Shown here: piece by piece, positions 50,013 to 60,985 of the stretch
How positions within the stretch are numbered: position 1 is the first letter of the stretch
Layout: each line of letters starts with the position of its first letter
Source of the DNA: Microcebus murinus
Lineage: Eukaryota; Chordata; Mammalia; Primates; Cheirogaleidae
Assembly (NCBI RefSeq): GCF_040939455.1
Contig: NC_134104.1
Coordinates: 12,237,501 to 12,301,500 of the forward strand
DNA: 64,000 nucleotides
Direction of reading: 5' to 3'
Program-made: the position numbers and the translations under genes
Notes under the pieces: generated by a model
Database searches by the model: none
What the model was told of the DNA's origin: nothing
Seen by the model: the letters and a program-made list of their open reading frames with translations, nothing else

Positions 50013-50440
50013 TCTGTGTCTCAGCTCAGGCTGCCATAACAACACACCTGGACTGGGCGGCTTAAACGACACACATTTATTTCTCACGGTCATGGAGGCT
50101 GGGGAATCCAAGATTTAGGTTCCAGCAGATACACATAGAAATTTACTATAAGGAATTGACTCATATGATTATGGAGGCTGATAAGTCCAAGATCAAGGTG
50201 CCAGCAGATTCAGTTCCTGATGAGGGCTCTCACTGCGACTTATGGAGGGCCGCCTTCCTGCCATGTGCTCACGTGTGCTTATAAGGACACCAATTCCATC
50301 ATGAGGGCCCTACCCTAATGACTTCCACTAAACCAAATCACCTCCCAAAGGTCTCACCTCCAAATACCATCACATTGAGGGTTAGAGCTTCAACATATGC
50401 ATTTGGCTGGGAGACCTGAACATTTAGTCCAGAACACTGT
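50013..50440 (-). repeat. MLT1 LTR with an inner foreign segment
   Basis: Reverse MLT1: CTCAGGCTGCCATAACAAC, CACACATTTATTTCTCACGG, ATCACCTCCCAAAGGTCTC and GTTAGAGCTTCAACATATG. A piece near 50130-50185 (GAAATTTACTATAAGGAATT and following) does not belong to the usual MLT1 and repeats the GATTATGGAGGCTG phrase. Confidence 0.8.
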
Positions 50441-51245
50441 GCCAGCAACGCACTTCTTTCTGTATCTTCTGAAGTTCCTCACTTCATTCAGGGCTCTGCT
50501 CTCTTAATCAGAAATCAAGGGGACTTCCCAGGTTCCCTAATCGAGACTAATCACTCCATCTCCCTCTGTGTCTTAGTTCAGGATGCTCAGCTTTTCTTCA
50601 TGCCATTCACCATTAGCTATCAGAAGAATGAATGCACATTAAGTGTTTACTGCCTCTTTCTCTTTATCTGTCTCTCTCTCTCTCTCATTTACGGTCTATG
50701 AAGCCAGAGATTTTGTCTGTATGCCAACATCCGTGTGTGCCTGACACACTGTAAATGTTCATTAACAGCAATACAGAGGTTCATCTCAACTCCTGATCTG
50801 TCCACGTGGGAGAGGAGGGGGTTTCTGGGCTTTGTGTGGTTGTGGCACCTGCCACATGATAGGACGTCCTGGATGGTGACACCAGGCCAACCTCCTGTGT
50901 CTGCTTCTCAGCAGCTGCTGACCTGACATTCAAGAAGAAAAAAAAAGGTGCATTCTTTAAACCAGCTGCTGATAGCTGCCTCCTGGAGAGCTAGGCTCTT
51001 ATCACAGTTGTCCCTCCATCAGTCCCCAGGAGCTGAATGTAATGGCTATTTCAGTAAGAAAAGTGTGTCCACCCCCTCCCAGCTACCAAAGAGCCCAGGG
51101 CTGTAGGACTCCACATCTTGATGTTTGGCCTCTTCTTCCAAATCCCAGATAGAGGCTATTGAGAGAAGGACTGATATTTAAAATGTTCTGCAGGAAGAGG
51201 CCATCACACATAGTCATCTGGACCAGTTCCCTTTGCATGTATTTC
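50441..51245. other. Upstream intergenic sequence
   Basis: A (TC)n tract lies at about 50670-50688 with an L2-like end near 50700-50770. Otherwise nothing recognised. Confidence 0.45.
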
Positions 51246-51249
51246 TCAT

Positions 51250-51815
51250 TTGGAAGTGGCTTCTCATCTTACATTAACACCAACACCATCCCTATGGCCC
51301 TTGGGGGGCCCTAAGCGATCTGCATCCCACCCTCTGGGACCCCATCCCTTTCCTCACCCCACCCCATCTCTGACCTCCCCTCCCCTGCTCACTCCAGCTC
51401 AGCCACACTGGCCCATGTGTGGGGTCCTTCCCCTGCCCTAGCGTGTCCTTTGCATGTTCTGTTCTTTGGAATAACTTTCTCCCAGATATCTACAGGGCTG
51501 GCTCCCTCACCATCTTCTGGTCTTTGTTCAAAAGTCACCTTTTCCATTTTGTCACCTTCTCTCTGCAGACTACAAATTTCCCCCAGGCTGTGCCCCATCT
51601 CCCTGCACCCCCTCTCCTTATTCCTTTCCCTGTTTGATCTTTCTTCCTGGCACTCACTGCCATCTTATCAGTTCCATATTTGTTTCGTTTACCATGTGTC
51701 TCCCTCCCTAAAATGCCCCTCCGTGGGGGCTGGGATTTGGGTTCCGGGTGCCATGCGTGGTGCCTGAGCCCTGGGGAGGACTCAACGCAAATTCCTGATG
51801 ACTGAATAAATTAGT
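51250..51815 (+). repeat. L2-like fragment
   Basis: L2 body phrases: GCTCCCTCACCATCTTCTGG, TCTTTGTTCAAAAGTCACCT and the ending TGACTGAATAAATTAG. Confidence 0.72.
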
Positions 51816-52355
51816 CACTCATAGGGTCTGCATTGCAGAAGGGGCACCGTAATAAGCAAGAAAGCAGGCAGGAGAAACACTGCAAAGCCAGGTCCTGCTG
51901 GAGAAAGCACGCGTCGTAAGGGGATGTGGGAAAAGATCAATATTCATGCCACCAACATAAACCTCCATGACGAGACCCACGTCTGTATTATAGCAGGAAG
52001 GGAAAGGTTATTGTTAGCACCAAGGCTGATTTACAGCCTCCGGCTGGGTGCTAAGCCCTGTCCATTTCTTACTAGGGACCAGGCAGAGCCTGCAACAGCG
52101 AGCGTCTACAGGGAAGTACAGGATGAGAGCACACAGCGGTGCCCTGGGCAGTGGCGTGGCGGCGAGGGGAAGTGCACCCTGACTTAGCCCACAGGACCAG
52201 GCTCTGGGGCTGGCTGCAGACGCCTGCAGTCAGGCGGATGATGCAGACAAAGAGAGACAGGCGCCCCCTGCTGGCTGACTCCGCTCTCCGTTCCCTCCGC
52301 AGCTTAAAGAAGCCCAAGGAACCCGGGAGGGAAGCTGGAGACCTGCAGTACCTTC
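51816..52355. other. Upstream intergenic sequence
   Basis: Moderately GC-rich and unique-looking. No gene or named repeat recognised. Confidence 0.45.
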
Positions 52356-52359
52356 CTCA

Positions 52360-52510
52360 CCAGCCGGCTCAGTGGCCCTGGGCAGCGTGCTGAACATCTC
52401 TGAGCATCAGTTTTCTTCATCTGGAAGAAATCTTCTCCCTGTTATTCCTAAATCCCAGGACTGTTGCCAGGATAAAATGAGGCAAATTATGAGAAGATGT
52501 TACAAAAGCT
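52360..52510 (+). repeat. MIR SINE (diverged)
   Basis: Forward MIR: GAACATCTCTGAGCATCAG, CAGTTTTCTTCATCTGG and CCAGGATAAAATGAGGCAAA. Confidence 0.7.
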
Positions 52511-52598
52511 GAAGCTATTTTGGTTATCGTTCTTAGCACAGCAGTCTTAAATCAAAGTGGAAAGTGTCTAGGCCGTAAATCAGAAAACAATAAATTTA

Positions 52599-52933
52599 TT
52601 TTTTTATTTTTTTTTGAGACAGAGTCTCACTTTGTTGCCCAGGCTAGAGTGAGTGCCGTGGCGTCAGCCTAGCTCACAGCAACCTCAAACTCCTGGGCTC
52701 AAACGATCCTCCTGCCTCAGCCTCCTGAGTAGCTGGGACTACAGGCATGCGCCACCATGCCCGGCTAATTTTTTCTATATGTATTAGTTGGCCAATTAAT
52801 TTCTTTCTATTTATAGTAGAGACGGGGTCTCGCTCTTGCTCAGTCTGGTTTCGAACTCCTGACCTTGAACGATCCACCCGCCTCAGCCTCCCAGAGGGCT
52901 AGGATTACAGGCGTGAGCCACCGTGCCCGGCCT
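52599..52933 (-). repeat. Alu SINE, lemur type, full length
   Basis: Reverse Alu. Target-site duplication AGAAAACAATAAATTTA (17 bp, perfect) at 52582-52598 and 52934-52950, suggesting a fairly young insertion. Confidence 0.97.
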
Positions 52934-53185
52934 AGAAAACAATAAATTTAAAATAAAACAAAGAGTGAATGGTTGAAAAGACATAGTTGTTTGGGGCCTC
53001 TTCATTCCATGGCGGAGACTTTCTGGTGAGCATCAGCGTGGGATATAAACGCTTCGGGTCCCATGTCATCCACATTCATGCGTCTACCCTAGACCTCCTT
53101 AACCCTCATCTCCCAGTTTGCCTCCTCCCACGCCCCTGATCAACTGGCCAAGTCATTTTTTATTGCCAATGTATCTGTGTGCAGA

Positions 53186-53440
53186 AAGATAGAGAGAAGT
53201 ATGATACCTAGATAGAAAGAAAATAGATGGGTGATTGAAAATTAAATAGATAATAGATGATAAACAGATAGATGATAGATAATTGATGACTGATAAATAG
53301 ATGATAGATAATTTATAGAACAATAGATAACAAATAGATAAATTATTGCTAGATAAAATAAAGAAATAGAAAGATGATTGACAGAAAATAGATCAATAGG
53401 TAGATTGATCAATAGATGATGAACAAGAAGAAGGAAGGAA
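53186..53440. repeat. Degenerate GATA-rich tetranucleotide tract
   Basis: About 250 bp dominated by AGATAGAT/GATAAATAGAT variants, with many substitutions and small indels. It ends in a GAAGGAAGG run. Confidence 0.88.
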
Positions 53441-53499
53441 GGGGAAGCTAGACATTCTCTTTCACACTAGGTAGGTGGCCTGGTGCACCACTAAACTCC

Positions 53500-55245
53500 A
53501 CTCCTTCAGATTCCCCTAACCATTGTCTTCGAGGCTCAGCCTGAGTGCAGCTGTAGTGCAGTCACTGTCTATTTTTGGTTTATATCCACACACCCTCCAA
53601 GATCCAAGCTCACACTTTTTCCTCCTCCATCAGTGGGTGATCAGGGATCCCCCTTCCAAATGTGGCTGTGGGTGTGAGTTGAGGGAGAGCCCCTGGTGCA
53701 ACAGCAGGGGGCTATGGAGGTTTGGGCTAGCTGCTGGTGTAGCTGGCGTGGGTCCCCAGGCCCTGCTCATGTCTGATCCCGGATACAATACCTCGGTCTT
53801 GCCAAGGATGCTGCTCAGCCCACCCAGCCTCATAGCCTGATGAGCCTGTGCTGAGCAGTTCTGGAGATATGTATGGTCACTTGGTGTCCTGTGTCCAGAT
53901 GCTCCATCTCTACCAGGTTCTAGCAGGAGTACACCAGGAGCTGTTTTCTGAAGAGTATAAAACTTTCCACTGCAGGTGGTGTGGCCTTGCTGCAGAACCC
54001 TAGGGTTATTTTATGCTTCTTCCAGTGGGACTTACTATAAATTGTGCATGGTGGCCTTTTCCTGCCACTGATATTGCTGGTAACCTAAGGTCTGCTGGGG
54101 GGTCATTCAGCTTAGGCAGCCGAGCTATTTGCACAGCAGCCAGGGTCTACTTCAGAGCCCTTCTCCAGGCCTGACTTATAGGGAGAAGCCTTCCGTATAA
54201 ACCAGATTATGAGTCAGAAGAAGATTCCTAGGATGGAATATGCCATCTCCAGAAACTATGGGACCTACAAGCACTGTGCTTCCTTCTTCATGTTGGGAAG
54301 TGCAAGATGCAATAATTTTCTTCTTTACTTTGGAGGGATGCCCCAGCGTGCCTAGATCGTTAGACTTGTACAACTGATGTGGTAAGACTCTGAAACATGG
54401 GATTTATCTCCAGTGGTCTGGAGCTCGTGCGTCTTACCATGGCCTTCAGTACACTAGCTGCATCTTGCTCATGCATCTGCTTGACATGAGCATTGACATA
54501 TTGGACCGGGTGCTGTTCTGCAGGGTGTGCAGCTGGTCCAGTTATCCTCACAGCATGTATGACAGAGGGCAGAAGAGTTAGTATAGCCCAAGGAAAGACT
54601 AAATATGTACTATTTTCTGACTGAAGTGAACGCAAGCCATTTCTTTTTCTTCTTTCTAATAGTGATAGCAAAGAATGCATTCACCAGATCAATTGCCACA
54701 TACCATGTACTAAAAGCTAAGTTCATCTGTTTCAGTAAAAATGCCATATCAGGCCCAGCAGCTACAATTTGGGCTACTTCTGTTGGAGTTCGCAGCGGTG
54801 CACTGTGATTATCCAGGATCCAGTGGTTTTTGGAGAGGCTAGGCTGATGAATTAAATGGAGATAGGTTGGGGACAATCACAACTGCACCATATAAGTCCT
54901 TAAAGGTGACACTAATCTCCAGCATTCTTCTTGGGATGCACGACTGTCTTTCGGTTTTAGGGCCTCCCACTTGACCTTCTCCACTTCAACATCTCTCACC
55001 CCACCGGCCAAATAATCAATGCAGCAGTTGTGGCAGGTACCAAATATGTCCATTCCAATTGTACATCTGGAAACTGTGGAAACAACCACCGCATGAATCT
55101 GTGGATGCAGTGGACCCACAGTGTGCTTGACCTGGGCCAAGACTCCATGATCATCTGACCCTTCTCTGCCCTCAACCTAACAGGGGGTCCACAATGAGGC
55201 TTTAGGTCTCTGGGTATCAGTTCAGACTTAAACAGTCATTGAAGT
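53500..55245 (-). mobile_element. ERVL-type endogenous retrovirus internal region, pol remnant
   Basis: The minus strand retains pieces of an ERVL-class pol reverse transcriptase in decayed, frame-shifted segments. One at about 54610-54876 carries the palm motif-A pattern DLVNAFF. The next, about 54360-54680, continues through the YxDD-box region, where the aspartates are lost, towards the end of the palm (LEINPM). An upstream piece is at 54877-55140. Stops and frameshifts separate them, so no functional product is possible. The part down to about 53500 is more decayed. No flanking LTR pair is identified with certainty. Family assignment is by RT motif resemblance. Confidence 0.72.
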
Positions 55246-55257
55246 GTTGGGTATTTC

Positions 55258-55795
55258 TCTATATTAATTCTTTATTACTGTATAACAAATTACCCTAAAA
55301 CATAGCAGCTTAAAACAGCGATGAACGTTCATTATCTCACAGAGCGTTTGTGGGCTGGGAATTTGGGAGTGACTTGTCTGTATGGCTCTGGCTGGAAGTG
55401 ACCTCTCTGATGACCTTGCGGTCAAGTCATGGGCTGGGGGTAGAGTCAACTGGAGGCTCGATTGGAAATGGAAGATCCAATTCCAGTATGCATGGCTGGG
55501 AAGTTCATGCTGGCTGTTGCCAGGAGGCCTTAGTTCCTGGCCACTTGGACCTCTCCAAAAGGTGGTTTGAGTGTCGTGATATGGCAGTTGGCTTCCTCCA
55601 AATGCTGTGATCTTTAAGAAAGGGCGAGGCAGAAGCCACAATGTATTTATGGCTTAGCTTCTGAAGTCACACTCCATCACTTCTACGGTCGCCTACTGGT
55701 TACAGGTCAGCCCCACTCAGGGTGCAAGAGGCATGAAGACTAGGAGGTGAGAATCGCTGGGACCCGTCTTGGAAGCCAGCTACCATACCCTTTCC
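55258..55795 (-). repeat. MLT1-like LTR within the ERVL remnant
   Basis: Reverse orientation: ACTGTATAACAAATTACCCT, CATAGCAGCTTAAAACAGC and CATTATCTCACAGAGCG at one end, TCTTGGAAGCCAGCTACCAT at the other. It resembles older MLT1 subtypes and separates the pol remnant from the gag-like segment. Confidence 0.65.
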
Positions 55796-55799
55796 CCTT

Positions 55800-56900
55800 G
55801 TGTATGGTTACCCAAATAAGTGGCCACAGGCACCCCTGGGGGAGGATTGGCTGAGTCATTACTATACAAAATTGCTGTCATATAGTAAAGTTCCTTCTCT
55901 TGAAGGCCTAGACTTTCCTTAAGTCAAGGGATTCCAGGTTAGAAAGTTGCCTCAATTCTGGAAACTGAGCAGAAGGATCATGATTTGTTTATTGGGCAGC
56001 TGCCCTCAGCCTCCTGCTCATCTATCCTAGATTTCTCCTAGTTGTATAAATTAAATAATATCCTCATTTGCTTGCCATCTGTCTCAGCCCAAGGGACATC
56101 ATGCTCTTTAACCATCTCCCTAGCTCTCTGTGGGGGAGCCCTCCCTGACTGCCACTCAGCTTTGATGCTCATTACAATAATTGCACCTGCCTGGCTTCTG
56201 GTGGCTGAGCATGGCCACCTGGCCTCTGTTATGTTGGGATCCCATCATATTCATTGATATCCATGAGCCCCATTCTGCAGTGGCATCTCCCACCGCAGCC
56301 CTGGGAGAGCCGCTGAGCTCCTTATTGGGAGAGACGCTGAGCTTCTCATTGTGGCTGCTGCCCCTCTCACCAGCATGCTCCTCATTGCCTAGGAAAACAG
56401 AAGGTTCTCTGGGCCTTCATGTGCAATAGAATCAGTTGATGGCATTTCTGGCCTTGCGTGGTCTATGAGCTCTAGCTGGCTACTTCTCTGGGGCCTTCTT
56501 CCTCTGTCTGCCGTGGCAGTTCTGCTCCACTCAGCGTGGCCCACGGCTTTTTCCAGGCTCTGAGAGCCACCCCAGGACTGTGTTAACACTGTCTCCCCAG
56601 ATGCTTGCCATCATGTTAGATCCTAAATCCCAGAAGGGTGTTCCCAAGGTGATAAGCTCTCCCTTATCCAACTTTATCTCCCGCTCCCCTTGCTCCAGCA
56701 GCTGAGAATCCAGTGCCTTCCATTCTTCTGCCAGCACACGTTGGAAGGAGTCCTGCAGCACCTTCAGCCTGCGATCACGTTGCCCCCTTACTCAGTTCAG
56801 CGCTCACCAGCTGTGCCGTGTTGTGCCTTAACTCTAGCTGTTGCCTCTTGGCCAGGAGGGGACATGCAAATAGCACCCCTGTGTCATCTGCAAGCAAGCA
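55800..56900 (-). mobile_element. Probable retroviral (ERVL/MaLR) internal remnant, gag-like
   Basis: Two overlapping minus-strand frames (56531-56761 and 56389-56589) have a charged, helical composition, and this block lies 5' of the pol remnant in the same orientation, where gag would be. I do not recognise a definite gag motif, so the call rests on position and general resemblance to MaLR internal sequence. Confidence 0.4.
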
Positions 56901-57170
56901 GGAGGGACTGCCCTTCTCAGGGACGTGAGACTACGACAGTGAGGGCAAGTGAGTCCTCCAGGGTCCAGGTAGACGTGAAAAAGAAAGTAAATGTGGACAC
57001 CAGATGCTCTTCTTAGATCAAAGGCATAATTTTCAAAATACAAACCAATCTCAAAAGAGACTCAACAAGAGTATACACCTTTAAGCTTATACAAACAAAA
57101 ATCTAGATACATAATAGAATATTTAGAGTCCAGACTTGGACCAAAAACTTAATAAAAGATTTCAATGACC
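56901..57170. other. Upstream intergenic sequence
   Basis: Nothing recognised between the retroviral remnant and the hairpin at 57.2 kb. Confidence 0.45.
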
Positions 57171-57174
57171 TTTT

Positions 57175-57262
57175 GTGTTATGTACCTTATCACCAAAAAG
57201 CTATAATTTTGATTTTAATTAAGGTCAAAATTATAGCTTTTTGGTGATACAGTACGTAGCAC
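57175..57262. repeat. Long inverted repeat (hairpin)
   Basis: Perfect 24-bp arms (57189-57212 and 57225-57248) surround a 12-nt AT-rich loop. A further 14 bp on each side pair with four mismatches, giving 38-bp arms. The AT-rich stem could be a small MITE or a local inverted duplication. I do not recognise a family. Confidence 0.9.
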
Positions 57263-59032
57263 AGAAGAAAGCAGGGTTGGAATAAGGCTTTGGTAACTAA
57301 CCAAGAGTGTGCCGGCACCTCCAAGAGCATGCGGAAGACCGCCAAGAAAGAAAAGCCCAGACACCACGGTGAGGTAAAAGCAACCCCACAGAAGTGTGCT
57401 AAGAGGAACCACTGGAATTTTTTTTTTTTTTTTTTTTTTTTTGCCATTTCATCCTCAGGAAAAAAGAAATGTGGAAAGGCAATACCATTTGTGAATTAAG
57501 ATAGTGGAATATTTCTATTTACCTGTGCTATCCCTGATCCTCCGGGCTTCCTGGAATTTTAACTAAGAATGTCCCAGAATTACTGTGAACTCTAAGTAGG
57601 ATCAGATAATTCTGATGTGGACCCGGGCCTTTGTGTGGAGACTATGGAAATTTCTGGAATTCTTCACAGGTGACAGGAGACACACTGAGATGCAGAGTCT
57701 CATGGCATCATGAGTTATGACTTTAAGCCACCACTGACAGGGATCGACTTCTTTCCCAAGAAACTTCTGAACTCCATAAAAGCGACAGGAAATAATACAG
57801 ACACTTCTAGGTGTCCACTCTTGTCTTTCAGATTTCAGGAACCCTGTTGACCTCACACAGCCAGGACACCTTGTTACAGGTGCATAATCCTTGAATCATT
57901 CAAGCCCCCAAAGTCCCAGCTGACATAAAGTACAAATACCTCAGTAAAACAGAAATTTTCTGGTCTAACAAAAAAAAAAAAAAAAGTTACCTAAATCTAT
58001 TGAATGGACTTACATAAACCATTAATAATTTCACATCTGAAATTTTATTTTTTTAAAAGGATCTGAAATTGTTATTTCATCTTTTAACACTCATTGTACA
58101 ACCTCTTCATGCACACATTTTCATATAGTCCAGAGAAACACCTAGCAGAAGGTGCTAATGTCTCTAAGGTACTGTAGGGGAAGAGAAGGAAGAAAGGTTT
58201 GAACCCACAGTCACATATTCTAGCAGATAAAGCCATGGCTGGAACAAAATTCAAACTATTTCGAAGAATTCCTCATGACACTACAGCTCAATTAACTGAC
58301 ATAGAAAGAAGACACGTTAAAAGAGCAAGAATTTGGGAAGATATAGTAGGAAACCTCCACCGAACAAAGGTTTCCTAAGTGTTCATTGAGAGGCAGGTGT
58401 CAGGGATAGTGACAATGTCACTGAAAAGAACCCTGCTACAAGGTGGTAAATTCTTGCTGCAAAAATACTGCCAAAGAAAGCTACTATAAATCATTTCATT
58501 TGCAATCTAAGAACTTGGAGCCTTCAGTATTTTACTCACTGAGATCATTTGCTGTAAGAAAGACAGAGGATGGATAGATAGGTAGTTTTACAGGTCATCT
58601 TCCTAATACTATTGAAGGCATTAGACATCACACTGGCCCGACTAAATATTAGATACCATAAAACCAAACGCAGAATGTGCAGCTTTAAAGCATGTAGAAC
58701 TTAAAATAGGAATTTAGGAGGTGCTAGATTATACAAAGATCATGAATTGTAAATGCAGCTATATTATATTGTATCATATCATGTTTCTTTACTTTGCAAC
58801 TTTAGTGAGACTATAAAAATTAGGCTATCCATCAGTACAATACCCATCATTAATATAACTAAAGTTGTGCAAAAATGAAAGAGATAAGACAGTCCAAAAC
58901 AAGATGAGAACACTATCATGTCCTAAGAGATGAAGATTTGTACTGTGCATTCATTACCCACATCCTTCCCAAACACTTCATTGGTATTTCAAGCTGTTTG
59001 CACTTCACTGGTTCCCTGATGGAACTCATATT
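57263..59032. other. Upstream intergenic sequence, no gene recognised
   Basis: Contains a 23-nt poly-T (57420-57442) and a poly-A near 57968-57984. The sequence beside the poly-T could be a retrocopy on the minus strand, but I recognise no parent. No coding feature supported. Confidence 0.4.
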
Positions 59033-59045
59033 TGAAAATAACACA

Positions 59046-59388
59046 GGCCGGGCACGGTGGCTCACGCCTGTAATCCTAACACTCTGGGAGGCCGAGGCGG
59101 GCGGATTGCTCGAGGTCAGGAGTTCGAAACCAGCCTGAGCAAGAGCGAGACCCGGTCTCTACTATAAATAAAAAAAAGAAATTAATTTGACAACTAATAT
59201 ACATAGAAAAAATTAGCCTGGCATGGTGGCGCATGCCTGTAGTCCCAGCTACTCAGGAGGCTGAGGCTGAGGCAGAAGGATTGCTTGAGCCCAGGAGTTT
59301 GAGGTTGCTGTGAGCTAGGCTGACGCCACGGCACCCACTCTAGCCTGGGCAACAAAGTGAGACTCTGTCTCAAAAAAAAAAAAAAAAA
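59046..59388 (+). repeat. Alu SINE, lemur type, full length
   Basis: Forward Alu. Target-site duplication TGAAAATAACACA at 59033-59045 and 59389-59401. A 6-bp GAGGCT unit is duplicated near 59260. Confidence 0.97.
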
Positions 59389-59401
59389 TGAAAATAACAC
59401 A

Positions 59402-60045
59402 AATATTTGACTTACACATGGTTTCCCAAAAATTGCTCAAAAAAATGTGAAAGATAATCACAAGCCAAAATGTGCATTTGAAATACTGAGGATGTACCGT
59501 CACAAAAAATACAACAAGTGTCAAAGGGAAATATCAGATGTATCAACTTTCAAACTTAGTACCTAAGGAAATAGAACATTTCATACTTAATCTAATATCA
59601 TTTTTCTCAAAACAAAAACTCGCATTTTCTCTTTCTATACATCTAGGCTCCAGGTTTTTGTTCAAGCAACTTATCGAGTCATGGGTAACGTGCTACAGTC
59701 ACGACTCTCACGGTATAATTTTCTCTCCGCCTTGGAACTGAGATGAATTGGATCGCAGTGCAATTCAATTACTGGGGACACATTTCATTTTCAAATCTGA
59801 ACATTTTGGCAAAGATGTGATATTTTTAGAAAGCCTCCTGATATTTCTTTTCAGAAGTACTACCGATTTGATTGAAATACCAAGTGTAACAAAGCAAAAA
59901 TCATAGAAGTAAATACTTAGAATAATAGTGAATACATTTATGCTTTATTGTTTTTTTTTTCAAAAAAAATAAATCTAATTTAAAATATGCAAGAAGGATT
60001 TTGTTGAATGTTCACTTTGGGTTCCTCCAAAATGAGGAAATCATA
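59402..60045. other. Upstream intergenic sequence
   Basis: AT-rich, nothing recognised. Confidence 0.5.
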
Positions 60046-60049
60046 TTAT

Positions 60050-60372
60050 ATGAATGTATTATCAATGATCTTGGAAATGTGCAAAACTTTGAGCCAGCGA
60101 ATTTACTCCTGGGAATTTATCCTTAAAAGAACTGTTAGAAAAGTCTACAAGACATGCACACAAATATGCTCATTGCTGTATTTACTTAGAATATTTTACA
60201 AAATACTGGAAAAAATCCAATTGTCTTATGCTAGGGGATCAAATAAGTAAAATATGATACCTTCCGAAAGCATATAACTACACAGCCATATTGTGGTGTG
60301 GAAGAATACAGGCATGGGGAAATTATAATACTAAGTGGAAAATATTATAATGCTAATAGTATTTACAGAAAT
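60050..60372 (+). repeat. L1M-type LINE 3' fragment
   Basis: Phrases of the old L1 ORF2 end/3' UTR: CAGCGAATTTACTCCTGGGA and TTTATCCTTAAAAGAACTGT, then CAAATATGCTCATTGCTGTA. Confidence 0.65.
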
Positions 60373-60374
60373 AA

Positions 60375-60985
60375 TCATTGAATTTGTGACTCCCTCAGAT
60401 ACTGCCTGGTGAGCAAAGAGAATAATGTTGGAGTTAGTAGGTGGAGCAGAGATAACCTCTGGCAACAAGTAATGGCTCCATTGCTACAGATTTCACCAGT
60501 GGTGGCCTGGGAAAATATCCAGTGGAAGGGAAGGTTGCAATGATGTGGGCCTTTGAAAAATCTGGGGTAACAAAGCCTACAAAGACAACAGTGGGGTAAT
60601 GCTGCCACCCTACTGAACGATAATGAGAGATCGATGGCTGATAACCAACAGTAAATGCCCAAGGGGATATCCAGAGGACCTGGGTGGTAGCCCACAAAGA
60701 GGTATTATCACCCCCAAAGGAGGAACCGACACAGGCCAGCAGTAGGCTAAAGACATAATTCTGTTGCAGGCAGTTCCATAGAGATTTGAATGGTCAGCCA
60801 AGGCAGGTATGTCATGCAGTGGTCAAGGCTCTGGTGAGGCAAACCTGGATGGATGCAACCCATCCTGTGGAATAAAACCAAACAGAAACAAACCACGAGA
60901 GAGAGAGTCTGGGTAATATTACATGAGCTCCTCAATCCACCCGTACCCTACAGCCAAATCTACCTCTGGACTTTTCAGCTCTTTT
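60375..60985. other. Unassigned segment, possibly an old retroelement
   Basis: GC-balanced 600 bp between two L1 pieces. Overlapping minus-strand frames of 60-106 codons look like a broken longer frame, and an ERV internal fragment is possible. No motif is decisive. Confidence 0.3.

Noticed and set aside
57263..57420. Retropseudogene beside the hairpin (Lys/Arg-rich short frame)
   Set aside because: No recognisable parent gene, and the adjacent poly-T is on the wrong side for a plus-strand retrocopy.
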